From: Congregibacter sp.
GTDB taxonomy: Bacteria; Pseudomonadota; Gammaproteobacteria; Pseudomonadales; Halieaceae
Direction: 5' to 3'
DNA: 7,467 bases
Assembly (NCBI GenBank): GCA_013911345.1
Contig: JACETJ010000060.1
Span: forward strand, 1 to 7,467
The notes under the pieces are model-generated. The model saw only the letters and a program-made list of their open reading frames with translations, searched no databases and was not told the DNA's origin. Of this stretch, positions 1-7,101 are shown in pieces. The position numbers and the translations under genes were made by a program. Position 1 is the first letter of the stretch, and each line of letters begins with the position of its first letter.

Positions 1-2736
1 GGCCTGATCGGGCGAGACTTCGAGATCCACCTGCAAGCCGCAGCGTCCCGCAAATGCCATTTCCAACAGGGTCACCAGCAAACCACCATCGGAACGGTCG
101 TGGTAAGCGAGCACCCAGTCATTTTCCTTGGCCTTGCTCATTAGTTCGAAGAAGGCGTGGATATCCTCGGGGGCAACATCAGGGGTAGTGCTACCCATTT
201 GCTGCCACACTTGCGCCAACACCGAGCCACCCAAACGATCCTGCCCACGACCCAGATCCACCAGCAACAGGACCGTGTCATCGCGCGGAGACAAGACCGG
301 TGTCAGCACCTTGCGCACGTCATCACAGGGGGCAAATGCCGAGACAATCAGGGAGACCGGTGCGGTCACAGAACGATCCTCACCGTCTTCCTGCCAAACG
401 GTACGCATGGACATGGAGTCCTTGCCCACGGGTATGGTGATACCGAGCGCAGGACAAAATTCGCGGCCCACAGCAGCGACGGTATCGTAGAGGATCGCGT
501 CATCCCCCTCGTAGCCCGCCGCACACATCCAGTTTGCGGACAACTTGATATCTCTCAAGGAGTCGATGGGGGCCGCCATAATATTGGTGATCGCTTCTGC
601 CACTGCCATCCGACCCGAGGCGGGCCCGTCCAACAATGCCAGCGGCGTGCGCTCGCCCATCGCCATGGCTTCGCCCAGATGAGTGTCCAGCGACACTGTA
701 GTCACCGCACAGTCTGCCACCGGCACCTGCCAGGGACCCACCATCTGATCCCGAGACACCATCCCGGTAACACTGCGATCACCGATAGTGATCAGGAAGC
801 TTTTTGATGCCACGACAGGGAAAGTCAGGACACGCTCCAGCGATTCCGGCAGGGAAACGGCACTGGCATCAAACTCATCGCTGACCGGCTGCCTGCGAGA
901 GGTTTCGCGATGCATTTTGGGTGGCTTGCCAAACAGCACTGACATGGGCAGATCAATCGGATGATTGTCGAACTGGCGGTCAGTCACGGCAAGATGATGC
1001 TCATCGGTCGCCTCACCAACGACCGCATAAGGGCAGCGCTCCCGCTCACAGATCGCCTCAAACCGCGCCAACTGCTCGGGCTCTACTGCCAGCACATAGC
1101 GCTCCTGGGATTCGTTGCACCAGATCTCAAGAGGCGTCATGCCGGGCTCATCGTTTGGCACATCGCGGAGTTCGAAACGTCCTCCCCGGCCTCCGTCCTT
1201 AACCAACTCGGGCAAGGCGTTGCTCAGGCCCCCTGCACCCACATCATGAATAAAGGCGATGGGATTATCGGGGCCGAGACTCCAGCAGCGATCAATGACC
1301 TCCTGACAGCGGCGCTGTATTTCAGGGTTTTGCCGCTGCACCGACGCAAAGTCGAGATCCTCCGCACTGTCTCCACTCGCCATGGAGGACGCCGCGCCCC
1401 CACCCAAACCGATCAGCATCGCGGGGCCACCGAGTACCACCAATTTGGCGCCAGCTGAGTAGTCGCCCTTGTCGACATGCTCAGTACGCACGTTACCGAA
1501 CCCTCCGGCGATCATGATGGGCTTGTGATAACCCCTGACACCCTCGGTGGTCTGGGTTTCAAATGTGCGGAAATAGCCCGCCAGATTCGGCCTGCCAAAC
1601 TCGTTGTTAAATGCCGCTGCGCCAATCGGTCCCTCAGTCATGATGCTCAGTGGCGAGACAATCCTGCCCGGGCGGCCATAGCCCAACTCCCAGGGCCGTG
1701 GCTTGTCCGGCAACTCCAAATGGGAGACCGAGAAACCCACCAACCCGACTTTCGGTCGCGACCCTCGCCCCACGGCGCCCTCGTCACGAATTTCGCCACC
1801 CGAGCCGGTGCCCGCGCCCGCAAAGGGAGAGATCGCCGTCGGATGATTATGCGTCTCCACTTTCATCAACAGATGAATGGACTCGTCGTGGAACCTCCAG
1901 ACTTGATCAGCAACGTCTGGATAGAACCGACCTGCACGATGTCCTGTTACGACAGCTGCGTTATCGGAGTAGGCTGACAACACGTTGTCGCCACCGACTT
2001 CATGGGTATGGCGAATCATGGCAAACAAGGAGTGATCCTGCTGCGCGCCGTCGATCTCCCAGCTGGCATTAAAAATTTTGTGGCGGCAGTGTTCGGAATT
2101 TGCTTGCGCGAACATCATCAGCTCGATATCCCGGGGGTTACGCCCCAAGTTTGAGAATGCATCGACAAGGTAGGTGATCTCGTCTTCCGTCAACGCCAGT
2201 CCCAATTCGCTGTTCGCTTGGGCCAGAGCCTCAGCACCTCCCCCCAACAGATCTACCTCCTCAAAGGATTGAGGCGCAGATCGCTCGAACATGGGTTGTA
2301 AATCCGCCACTGAGCCGACGACGGTCTCGACCATACGATCGTGGATCAGGGCATCCAGCGCGCGGGTATCGTCACCCTCTTTCAGACCGTCGATGCCGAA
2401 TAACGTGACCCTCTCAATGCGCTCAACGGCGGCGAAACCACAGTTATGGGCGATATCCGTCGCTTTGCTGGACCAGGGGGAAATCGTGCCAAACCGCGGC
2501 GCGACAATGCGCGTCCCTGACCGCTCCTGGGCCGAAGGATCTGCGGCCACCGCGGTGCCCGGATGAAGCAGCGCCGCCAGGCGGTCGCTGTCGATTGGCT
2601 CACCCGAAGCGATATCGACCGCATAGGCATGTACCACCTCACGCAGCGAGAGACCCTGACCCAGTGCAGAAACATCGGCCGCCAAGAGTTGGAAACGGGC
2701 GGCGGACAGCGCGGAAGATCCGGGCAGGACAAGCAT
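1..2736 (-). CDS. purL: Phosphoribosylformylglycinamidine synthase, large single-chain type (5' part, runs off left edge)
   Basis: This enzyme converts FGAR, glutamine and ATP to FGAM in the fourth step of cytosolic de novo purine synthesis. The reading frame is open for 912 codons, from ATG at 2736 to the first base of the window. The protein begins [14 protein letters not shown], close to the E. coli PurL start. Recognisable family blocks include [23 protein letters not shown] residues near the N-terminus, [16 protein letters not shown], the [11 protein letters not shown] motif at about residues 293-303 followed by [33 protein letters not shown] from about residue 497, and PVGKDSMSM and [11 protein letters not shown] near the cut end. 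These cover the PurS-like N-terminal part, the linker and both AIR-synthase-like halves. The family is about 1290 residues long, so the C-terminal class I glutamine amidotransferase domain lies outside the window. An AGGA ribosome binding site stands 7 nt before the ATG. I saw no frameshift. Confidence 0.97.
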   Translation of the reverse strand, partial: MLVLPGSSALSAARFQLLAADVSALGQGLSLREVVHAYAVDIASGEPIDSDRLAALLHPGTAVAADPSAQERSGTRIVAPRFGTISPWSSKATDIAHNCGFAAVERIERVTLFGIDGLKEGDDTRALDALIHDRMVETVVGSVADLQPMFERSAPQSFEEVDLLGGGAEALAQANSELGLALTEDEITYLVDAFSNLGRNPRDIELMMFAQANSEHCRHKIFNASWEIDGAQQDHSLFAMIRHTHEVGGDNVLSAYSDNAAVVTGHRAGRFYPDVADQVWRFHDESIHLLMKVETHNHPTAISPFAGAGTGSGGEIRDEGAVGRGSRPKVGLVGFSVSHLELPDKPRPWELGYGRPGRIVSPLSIMTEGPIGAAAFNNEFGRPNLAGYFRTFETQTTEGVRGYHKPIMIAGGFGNVRTEHVDKGDYSAGAKLVVLGGPAMLIGLGGGAASSMASGDSAEDLDFASVQRQNPEIQRRCQEVIDRCWSLGPDNPIAFIHDVGAGGLSNALPELVKDGGRGGRFELRDVPNDEPGMTPLEIWCNESQERYVLAVEPEQLARFEAICERERCPYAVVGEATDEHHLAVTDRQFDNHPIDLPMSVLFGKPPKMHRETSRRQPVSDEFDASAVSLPESLERVLTFPVVASKSFLITIGDRSVTGMVSRDQMVGPWQVPVADCAVTTVSLDTHLGEAMAMGERTPLALLDGPASGRMAVAEAITNIMAAPIDSLRDIKLSANWMCAAGYEGDDAILYDTVAAVGREFCPALGITIPVGKDSMSMRTVWQEDGEDRSVTAPVSLIVSAFAPCDDVRKVLTPVLSPRDDTVLLLVDLGRGQDRLGGSVLAQVWQQMGSTTPDVAPEDIHAFFELMSKAKENDWVLAYHDRSDGGLLVTLLEMAFAGRCGLQVDLEVSPDQA

Positions 2737-2743
2737 TTGGGGT

Positions 2744-2747
2744 TCCT
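2744..2747 (-). promoter_or_regulatory. purL ribosome binding site
   Basis: On the minus strand AGGA lies 7 nt upstream of the ATG at 2736. This supports that start, together with the match of the first residues to the PurL family. Confidence 0.7.
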
Positions 2748-2765
2748 GAACGAGACAGCGTCGCA

Positions 2766-2771
2766 AGTATA
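2766..2771 (-). promoter_or_regulatory. Candidate purL promoter -10 box
   Basis: The minus strand reads TATACT here, five of six matches to the sigma-70 consensus TATAAT. It would place transcription start near 2759 and give a leader of about 23 nt, which contains the ribosome binding site. No good -35 hexamer is visible 16-18 nt upstream (around TACCTG), so the promoter may need an activator or be only moderate. The call is from sequence pattern alone. Confidence 0.5.
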
Positions 2772-2779
2772 CAGCGGTG

Positions 2780-2815
2780 CTCGGTTTGCAGGTATGCCTG
2801 TGACCCGGAACCGAG
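2780..2815. repeat. Inverted repeat in the purL/mltF divergent control region
   Basis: CTCGGTT (2780-2786) and AACCGAG (2809-2815) are perfect 7-bp inverted arms separated by 22 bp. The spacer holds a smaller inverted pair, CAGG (2789-2792) and CCTG (2797-2800). The element lies just upstream of the candidate purL -10 box and covers its -35 region. It could be an operator or a chance inverted repeat. It does not match the E. coli PurR palindrome beyond one weak half-site, GTTTGC. Confidence 0.3.
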
Positions 2816-2884
2816 ATGTTTTCGTCGTTCTCATTTTTCTCAAGGGTAATGTCAGGCGTTCTGGTCCCAGCTCGGTCCAGCACC

Positions 2885-2890
2885 TACAAT
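2885..2890 (+). promoter_or_regulatory. Candidate mltF promoter -10 box, implying a leaderless transcript
   Basis: TACAAT matches the sigma-70 -10 consensus at five of six positions and ends only 6 nt before the mltF ATG at 2897. Transcription would then start at or next to the A of the start codon. No Shine-Dalgarno-like sequence is visible immediately before the ATG. The -35 region is weak. The match may be chance, in which case an upstream promoter is used. Confidence 0.35.
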
Positions 2891-2896
2891 TACGGC

Positions 2897-4324
2897 ATGA
2901 AGCGACTGCTGTTTTGTCTTGCCTGCGCCGGCTCATTGAGCCTGCTACCCGGATGCACCGACTCGTCTACCCTCCAGCCGATGGCCGAGGGAGAAGAAGT
3001 AGTGGTTGTGACCCGCAATACCCCGACCACCTACTACTTTCAGGGCGACCGCGCGTCAGGTTTCGAATATGAACTAATCAAAGCGTTCGCCCGCGAGTAC
3101 GACATGTCGGTGCGGATCAAGGTGGCCTTTAGCTTGCCCGAATTGTTCGACATGCTGGCGAACGGCGAAGCACATCTGGCAGCAGCCGGTCTCAGCCAGA
3201 GCACCGGCCGCGACGCACGGTTTGCCGCCTCTGACCCCTACCTGCATCAGCAACCCCTCGTCGTCTACAAGTCGGGCACACTGAGGCCGCGGTCGCTTGA
3301 TGCTCTGGTGGGACGCGACATCGTAGTGGTCGCTGGCAGTGTCCATTTGGAGACACTCTCTGCTCTGCAACAAGATCTTCCCAAACTGACTTGGCGAGAG
3401 ATTCACGCCGCTGACTCGCTCGAATTGATGCAGCTGGTCACAGACGAGAAAGCCGATCTAGCCATCGTCGATTCGATTGAGTTCAGCATCCAGCAGCAGC
3501 TTTTTCCTCGCGTGGTCGCGGCAATGGAAATCGGCGAGAACACTCCGATTGTCTGGTATCTGCCACAAGACGGCAGCAGTGAGGCCCCGCTGGAATGGGT
3601 TAATCAATTTATTACCCGCGCGCGCGCGAACGGACGGATAGCCCAGCTGGAGCGGGAGCACTTTGGTCGCTGGGAGCACGCGTCCCGAGTTGGCTCACTC
3701 ACCTTCCAGCGCAAAATGCGTGATGATCTACCCGAGTGGCAGCCACTTCTTGAGACTGTGGCAGAGGAGTACCAGATGAATTGGCAGTTGCTGGCTGCCA
3801 TGGCTTATCAGGAATCGCACTGGAATCCCAAAGCCCGTTCGCACACTGGGGTGCGAGGGATGATGATGCTCACGCGCGCGACCGCAAGCGAACTGGGGGT
3901 AGAGGATCGCACCGATCCCCGTCAGAGTTTGCGCGGTGGCGCGCGGTTTTTCAAAGACTTGTTGAGACGGCTCCCGTCAGATATCGACGAGCCTGACCGC
4001 ACCTCCATGGCGCTGGCGGCTTATAACATCGGCATGGGGCATTTAGAGGATGCTCGCATCATGACCCAACAGACCGGAGGCGACCCTCACTTGTGGCCCG
4101 ATGTGCGAGCACAATTGCCCAGGTTGCAAAACTCCCAATATTTTCCCATCACCAAATTCGGCTTTGCGGAAGGAGAACAAGCGGTGACCTATGTCGACAA
4201 CATCCGTCACTACGAGGGACTATTGTCCTTCCAGAACCTTCCAGACCGCCGCATCTCGCCACCAATCCAGGTTGATGCGCTGCTGCCAGGTCACCTGCGG
4301 CGCGCCGAGCTCCCGGTTTTATAG
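2897..4324 (+). CDS. mltF: Membrane-bound lytic murein transglycosylase F
   Basis: MltF cleaves the MurNAc-GlcNAc bond of peptidoglycan non-hydrolytically, leaving 1,6-anhydro-MurNAc ends, and acts from the periplasmic face of the outer membrane. The 475-residue product starts MKRLLF and has a lipoprotein signal ending LLPGC, with the lipidated Cys at 20. The +2 residue is Thr rather than Asp, so export to the outer membrane is expected. Residues about 34-262 form a solute-binding (SBP_bac_3) domain, the regulatory module of MltF. Residues about 283-430 form the family 1 lysozyme-like SLT domain, with catalytic Glu306 in AYQESHWNP, then GVRGMMMLT, AAYNIGMGH (374-382) and YVDNIRHYE (432-440). 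E. coli MltF is somewhat longer (about 518). The start at 2897 is chosen over in-frame ATGs at 2816 and 2849 because only it puts the signal peptide at the N-terminus. The gene is divergent from purL and convergent with tadA. Confidence 0.95.
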   Translation: MKRLLFCLACAGSLSLLPGCTDSSTLQPMAEGEEVVVVTRNTPTTYYFQGDRASGFEYELIKAFAREYDMSVRIKVAFSLPELFDMLANGEAHLAAAGLSQSTGRDARFAASDPYLHQQPLVVYKSGTLRPRSLDALVGRDIVVVAGSVHLETLSALQQDLPKLTWREIHAADSLELMQLVTDEKADLAIVDSIEFSIQQQLFPRVVAAMEIGENTPIVWYLPQDGSSEAPLEWVNQFITRARANGRIAQLEREHFGRWEHASRVGSLTFQRKMRDDLPEWQPLLETVAEEYQMNWQLLAAMAYQESHWNPKARSHTGVRGMMMLTRATASELGVEDRTDPRQSLRGGARFFKDLLRRLPSDIDEPDRTSMALAAYNIGMGHLEDARIMTQQTGGDPHLWPDVRAQLPRLQNSQYFPITKFGFAEGEQAVTYVDNIRHYEGLLSFQNLPDRRISPPIQVDALLPGHLRRAELPVL

Positions 4325-4333
4325 CGGCTCTCT

Positions 4334-4380
4334 CGCTAGGGCCTCTTCGCGAGGGCCTCTTCGCTAGGGCCTCTTCGCCG
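4334..4380. repeat. Three tandem copies of a 14-bp repeat between convergent genes
   Basis: The unit CGCTAGGGCCTCTT occurs at 4334-4347, CGCGAGGGCCTCTT at 4348-4361 and CGCTAGGGCCTCTT again at 4362-4375, followed by a partial CGC start. Copies 1 and 3 are identical and copy 2 differs at one base (T to G). The GAGGGCCTC core is a near-palindrome, so neighbouring copies can fold: CCTC, loop TTCGC, GAGG, extended by GGCC pairing with a bulge. The array fills most of the 61-bp gap between the mltF stop and the tadA stop. It might act as a two-way terminator, but no T-run follows on either strand. Confidence 0.85.
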
Positions 4381-4385
4381 TCGCG

Positions 4386-4874
4386 TCAGGCGCCTCCGGT
4401 GCCCTCTGCTTGACCGCCACGGCGCTCCTGAAAGAACTGCCTTAACAGATCCGCACTCTCAGCTTCACACAGGCCCTCTGCCCACTTCACCCGATGATTG
4501 AGCGCAGGATTGTCCAGTACCGCACTCGTGCTCAGTACGGCCCCGGCACGAGGCTCTCGTGTTGCAAAAATCAGCCGTTCTACTCGGGCGTGAACCAATG
4601 CGCCGCAGCACATCGTGCAGGGCTCTAGCGTCACGTATAGGGTCGTGCCCGGCAGCCGATAATTACTGTCCCTGACGCCTGCCTCTCTTAGTACCCGGAT
4701 TTCCGCGTGGGCCGTAGCGTCGTGAAGCTCTATCTGAGCGTTGCCGCCATGGGCGAGCACCACCTCGCCACGCGCCAGCACCGCACCCACCGGCACCTCA
4801 CCGCGATCAGCCGCGCGTCCGGCTTCTTCCAAGGCCAAGGCCATGCAACGCTGATCCCATTCACTAAAACTCAC
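4386..4874 (-). CDS. tadA: tRNA-specific adenosine deaminase TadA
   Basis: TadA deaminates A34 to inosine in the wobble position of tRNA-Arg(ACG), allowing one tRNA to read several arginine codons. With the GTG start at 4874 the product is 162 residues, near the E. coli length of about 167, and its start SFSEWDQRCMALALEEA aligns with the family N-terminus. The cytidine/deoxycytidylate deaminase zinc motif is complete: TAHAE with His56 and catalytic Glu58, then EPCTMC with Cys86 and Cys89. EVPVGAVL (26-33), NYRL and NHRV are also conserved. An extra Cys90 directly follows the second zinc cysteine. The frame stays open upstream to 5036, but those residues have no family match and lie within the preceding gene. 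The GTG overlaps the preceding gene's TGA as GTGA, suggesting translational coupling. The gene converges on mltF. Confidence 0.95.
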   Translation of the reverse strand: MSFSEWDQRCMALALEEAGRAADRGEVPVGAVLARGEVVLAHGGNAQIELHDATAHAEIRVLREAGVRDSNYRLPGTTLYVTLEPCTMCCGALVHARVERLIFATREPRAGAVLSTSAVLDNPALNHRVKWAEGLCEAESADLLRQFFQERRGGQAEGTGGA

Positions 4875-5503
4875 AGCGGGGCCTCGCTGTAAAATTGCCA
4901 GCACAACAGAGCCAGTGCACTGCGATAAGGCGAAAAGGCGCTGCCTTCGTCGATCACCTTTTTCTCCTCGGGCCGGTCCTGCCAACCCATAATTCTGCCA
5001 AAACCGACTCGCACCGCGAGATCTCCGCTGGGCCAAATGTCGGGCCGCCCGAGGGAAAACATCATGTACATGTGTGCAGACCAGCGCCCAAACCCTCGTA
5101 CCGCAGTAATCGCGGCCTCAACCTCATCGTCGGTGAGCTGGGGTAAGGTTTCGATCGGTAAGGCATCAGAGAGCACTGCCTCCGCCAAGGATTGCAGATA
5201 ACCTATCTTCTGGCGCGAGAGCCCTGCTGCCCTGAGTTTATCTGGGTCAGTGGCGAGCAACGTGTGAGGTAACAGCTCCCCACTCACCGTCTCATCAACG
5301 CGCTGTGCGATGGTCGCAGCTGCTTTTGTGGACAGTTGTTGCCCCATGACAATTCTGGCCAGAGATTCAAAGGAATGTTCGCGTCGCCGCGACGGGGGAT
5401 AGCCCACCTGAGCGATGGCCTGCCCCACCGCGGCATGATCGGTTGCGAGCGCGTCTAGCGCTTTACGGATGTGCGCGTCGGTCAGCGTGAATCTCCGTCT
5501 CAT
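4871..5503 (-). CDS. HhH-GPD DNA glycosylase, AlkA-like (DNA-3-methyladenine glycosylase II family)
   Basis: Proteins of this family start base excision repair by removing alkylated bases such as 3-methyladenine from DNA. The 210-residue product has IVMGQQLSTKAA at about 51-62, typical of the AlkA/MAG branch. The helix-hairpin-helix is at about 129-149, with the hairpin RGFGRWSAH. The GPD region is RPDIWPSGDLAV, in which Asp161 aligns with the catalytic Asp of AlkA. The extra N-terminal domain of E. coli AlkA (282 residues) is absent, and no four-cysteine iron-sulfur loop is seen, arguing against an EndoIII or MutY type. ATG at 5503 lies 15 nt after the upstream stop with no clear ribosome binding site, so the start is less certain than the function. 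The stop overlaps tadA by 4 nt. The substrate range cannot be read from sequence. Confidence 0.9.
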   Translation of the reverse strand: MRRRFTLTDAHIRKALDALATDHAAVGQAIAQVGYPPSRRREHSFESLARIVMGQQLSTKAAATIAQRVDETVSGELLPHTLLATDPDKLRAAGLSRQKIGYLQSLAEAVLSDALPIETLPQLTDDEVEAAITAVRGFGRWSAHMYMMFSLGRPDIWPSGDLAVRVGFGRIMGWQDRPEEKKVIDEGSAFSPYRSALALLCWQFYSEAPL

Positions 5504-5518
5504 GGGACGAAGTACATG

Positions 5519-6067
5519 TCAGCCGTGCACTGGATAACCCAGCCATCCATGGACATAGGCCGTCACTCCGTAGAGCAATAATGTGATCGCAATCGCTGCG
5601 AACTCCCGAGACAGTGACGGCTGGGGCTTGGTCAGCGGCTGTTTACCGTCCTGCTGATTGATGATGACAACTTCCAGCACCGCCCATAAAAGCAGTCCGC
5701 CAAACAGTATGAGCGAGGCGGAGTCGCCATTCACAAGAAAATGCGCCACCGCCCACAGCTTGACTGCTGTCAACTGAGGATGGCGGATCACCCCTGCGAC
5801 CCGGGCACCTACCTGTGAGCCGGCAATGAAATAAAAGCCAAGGTAAACCAGCACGTTATTCACACCAACCCATGGGGTCTGACGACCCCACCACACCGTG
5901 GTAGAGGCCTGCTGGTAACCCACCGTCATCATCACCACCGAGGCCAGCAGCAACAGTGCCATCAGCGGTCTGCCGGCATTACCGAGTCCCGCTCGTGCTC
6001 GTGGCGCTACACGTTTAAAGAGATGCGCGGCGCTCCAAAGCAGGACACCGCTCGCTAACCAGATCAT
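5519..6067 (-). CDS. NnrU family integral membrane protein
   Basis: The 182-residue product is strongly hydrophobic, with probable membrane segments near residues 1-17, 34-50, 71-90, 103-130 and 155-175. The block RHPQLTAVKLWAVAHFLVNGD (about 95-115) and the following Leu-rich segment are characteristic of the NnrU family. NnrU was named from denitrifier nitric-oxide metabolism clusters but is widespread without denitrification. The family is related to the plant/cyanobacterial 15-cis-zeta-carotene isomerase Z-ISO, a haem b protein. His15, His96 and His109 sit in or beside membrane segments and are candidate haem ligands (inference). Two SD-like stretches precede the ATG: AAGG only 2 nt away and AAGGAG 11 nt away. 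No nitrogen-oxide genes are nearby. It is co-directional with the glycosylase gene (15-nt gap), so an operon is likely. The specific role is unknown. Confidence 0.88.
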   Translation of the reverse strand: MIWLASGVLLWSAAHLFKRVAPRARAGLGNAGRPLMALLLLASVVMMTVGYQQASTTVWWGRQTPWVGVNNVLVYLGFYFIAGSQVGARVAGVIRHPQLTAVKLWAVAHFLVNGDSASLILFGGLLLWAVLEVVIINQQDGKQPLTKPQPSLSREFAAIAITLLLYGVTAYVHGWLGYPVHG

Positions 6068-6107
6068 GACCTTATGAGCTCCTTCGAAAATGAAACGGGT
6101 GTTCTGG

Positions 6108-6125
6108 GCAAGGCCACAGCCTTGC
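6108..6125 (-). terminator. Hairpin directly after the crotonase gene stop codon
   Basis: GCAAGGC and GCCTTGC form a perfect 7-bp stem with a 4-nt loop, starting 2 nt after the TGA of the crotonase-fold gene on the minus strand. The following bases, CCAGAACACC, contain no U-run, so it is not a canonical intrinsic terminator. It may partially terminate or protect the 3' end of the upstream message while allowing read-through to the NnrU gene. Confidence 0.4.
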
Positions 6126-6127
6126 GC

Positions 6128-6901
6128 TCACTGCTTGGCTGCGCGTTGGCGCAGCGCTGCCAAGCGGGCGCTCATCTGGCTGTAGTCCACCGTTTTGGCA
6201 AAGGCGTTACCGCGCTCACCCTCAAGCACCAGTGCGTCACCTAGGTTTTCTTTGACGCCATCATTCATCAGCGCCTTCAGCGCGAAAACGGCTTTAGGGT
6301 CGGCATCTGCGATTTGTGCGGCACTGGCCAGCGCCTCGTCCAACAGGCTTTCGGCAACACAGACGCGATTGACTAGGCCCCACGCTTCGGCGCGCTCAGC
6401 ATCAATAAAATTGCCGGTCAAACTCATCTCGCGTGCCCGATTAATGCCAATGATGCGAGACAATTTCTGTGACAGGCCCCAGCCCGGCAAGATGCCCACG
6501 CGGGCGTGAGTGTCAGCAAATCGGGCGTGCTCACTGGCAAATAAATAATCACAGGCCAGCGCCAACTCGAATCCACCGGTGACAGCGGCGCCATTTACGG
6601 CACCGATGATCGGCTGCGGACACTGCTCTAGCGCCACCACAATCGGCGATTCGGGTCCCAGCCCGAGTCCGCTCGACAGCAGTTCGGGTTCATCCGTTAA
6701 CGCTTTGAGGTCCACGCCTGCACAAAACGCCCGGCCTGCGCCCGTCAAAACAATGGCCCGCACTCCCTCATCAGCCGCGAGGTCAGCGAAGGTCTCGATG
6801 ATGGCCTCGGATAATTCTCGATTGAGAGCGTTGTGCGCGTCGGGGCGATTCAACGTTACGAGTGCAACGCCAGCTTCCTGATGAACTTCTATAACAGACA
6901 C
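6128..6901 (-). CDS. Enoyl-CoA hydratase/isomerase (crotonase) family protein
   Basis: The 257-residue protein is a full-length, single-domain crotonase-fold enzyme; family members act on acyl-CoA thioesters in the cytosol. Visible motifs are LNRPDAHNAL (17-26), the CoA/oxyanion-hole loop AFCAGVDL (58-65), NGAAVTGGFELALACD (103-118) and FADTHARVGILPGWG (128-142). Glu112 in GGFE matches the first catalytic Glu (Glu144 of rat crotonase). The second (Glu164) aligns with His132 in ADTHARVG, so classical hydration chemistry is not assured and the substrate is unknown. The start is GTG at 6901, backed by GAGGT 7 nt upstream. The gene follows acsF after about 200 bp with a strong hairpin between, and precedes an NnrU-family gene after about 60 bp. 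Its first catalytic Glu and length argue against a dead pseudoenzyme. Confidence 0.92.
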   Translation of the reverse strand: MSVIEVHQEAGVALVTLNRPDAHNALNRELSEAIIETFADLAADEGVRAIVLTGAGRAFCAGVDLKALTDEPELLSSGLGLGPESPIVVALEQCPQPIIGAVNGAAVTGGFELALACDYLFASEHARFADTHARVGILPGWGLSQKLSRIIGINRAREMSLTGNFIDAERAEAWGLVNRVCVAESLLDEALASAAQIADADPKAVFALKALMNDGVKENLGDALVLEGERGNAFAKTVDYSQMSARLAALRQRAAKQ

Positions 6902-6907
6902 GGTTTT

Positions 6908-6912
6908 ACCTC
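6908..6912 (-). promoter_or_regulatory. Ribosome binding site supporting the GTG start of the crotonase gene
   Basis: The minus strand reads GAGGT here, with the GAGG core 7 nt from the GTG at 6901-6899. The next in-frame ATG, well inside the coding sequence, would remove the conserved N-terminal strand, so the GTG is preferred. Confidence 0.65.
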
Positions 6913-6953
6913 GAGGATTGACTGAGGCACCAACGTATCAAACCGGCAGAGTT

Positions 6954-6977
6954 GAGAACAGCCCTGCAGCTGTCCTC
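6954..6977 (-). terminator. Strong hairpin between acsF and the crotonase gene
   Basis: On the minus strand GAGGACAGC and GCTGTTCTC pair over 9 bp with one G-U wobble around a 6-nt loop (TGCAGG). It lies about 125 nt after the acsF stop and about 50 nt before the crotonase start. No U-run follows (AACTCTGCC), so it may be a weak terminator or an mRNA-processing or stability element at the end of the acsF transcript. A weaker 5-bp stem (7052-7056 with 7063-7067) lies closer to acsF. Confidence 0.4.
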
Positions 6978-7101
6978 GTGCGTGGCCCCATACCGAAAAG
7001 AAAATTGAGGGAACAGCGCTACCGCTACCGCAATAGTTGGCGGCACGCTAGGTCGGAAGGTCCCGACGCGTTTTCGCTTGCTAGGTGTTCCCCGCTGCTG
7101 G

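Noticed and set aside
961..1977. Two plus-strand open frames of about 165 codons opposite purL (961-1458 and 1477-1977)
   Set aside because: They lie wholly antisense to the well-conserved purL reading frame, show no recognisable protein motif, and are expected by chance in GC-rich coding DNA.
2784..2790. Possible PurR box near purL
   Set aside because: Only one weak half-site (GTTTGC) is present. The second half of the E. coli palindrome is missing.
2816..2896. N-terminal extension of mltF from ATG at 2816 or 2849
   Set aside because: It would bury the lipoprotein signal peptide more than 10 residues inside the protein. The ATG at 2897 gives a standard signal ending LLPGC.
2382..2936. Minus-strand open frame of 184 codons overlapping the purL 5' end and the divergent promoter region
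   Set aside because: It is in a different frame from purL, is rich in Arg and Pro with no family resemblance, and crosses both promoters and the mltF start.
3617..3628. Run of six CG dinucleotides in mltF (possible Z-DNA or slippage site)
   Set aside because: It is short, lies in a conserved open frame encoding ordinary residues (TRARA), and is unremarkable in GC-rich coding DNA.
4875..5036. N-terminal extension of TadA by 54 residues
   Set aside because: The extra residues have no match to TadA and lie inside the glycosylase gene in another frame. The GTG at 4874 gives the normal family length.
7046..7085. Two GCTAGGT words in the acsF downstream gap, similar to the repeat near 4334
   Set aside because: Only seven bases are shared, without the GGCCTCTT part of the unit, so a relationship to the tandem repeat is not supported.
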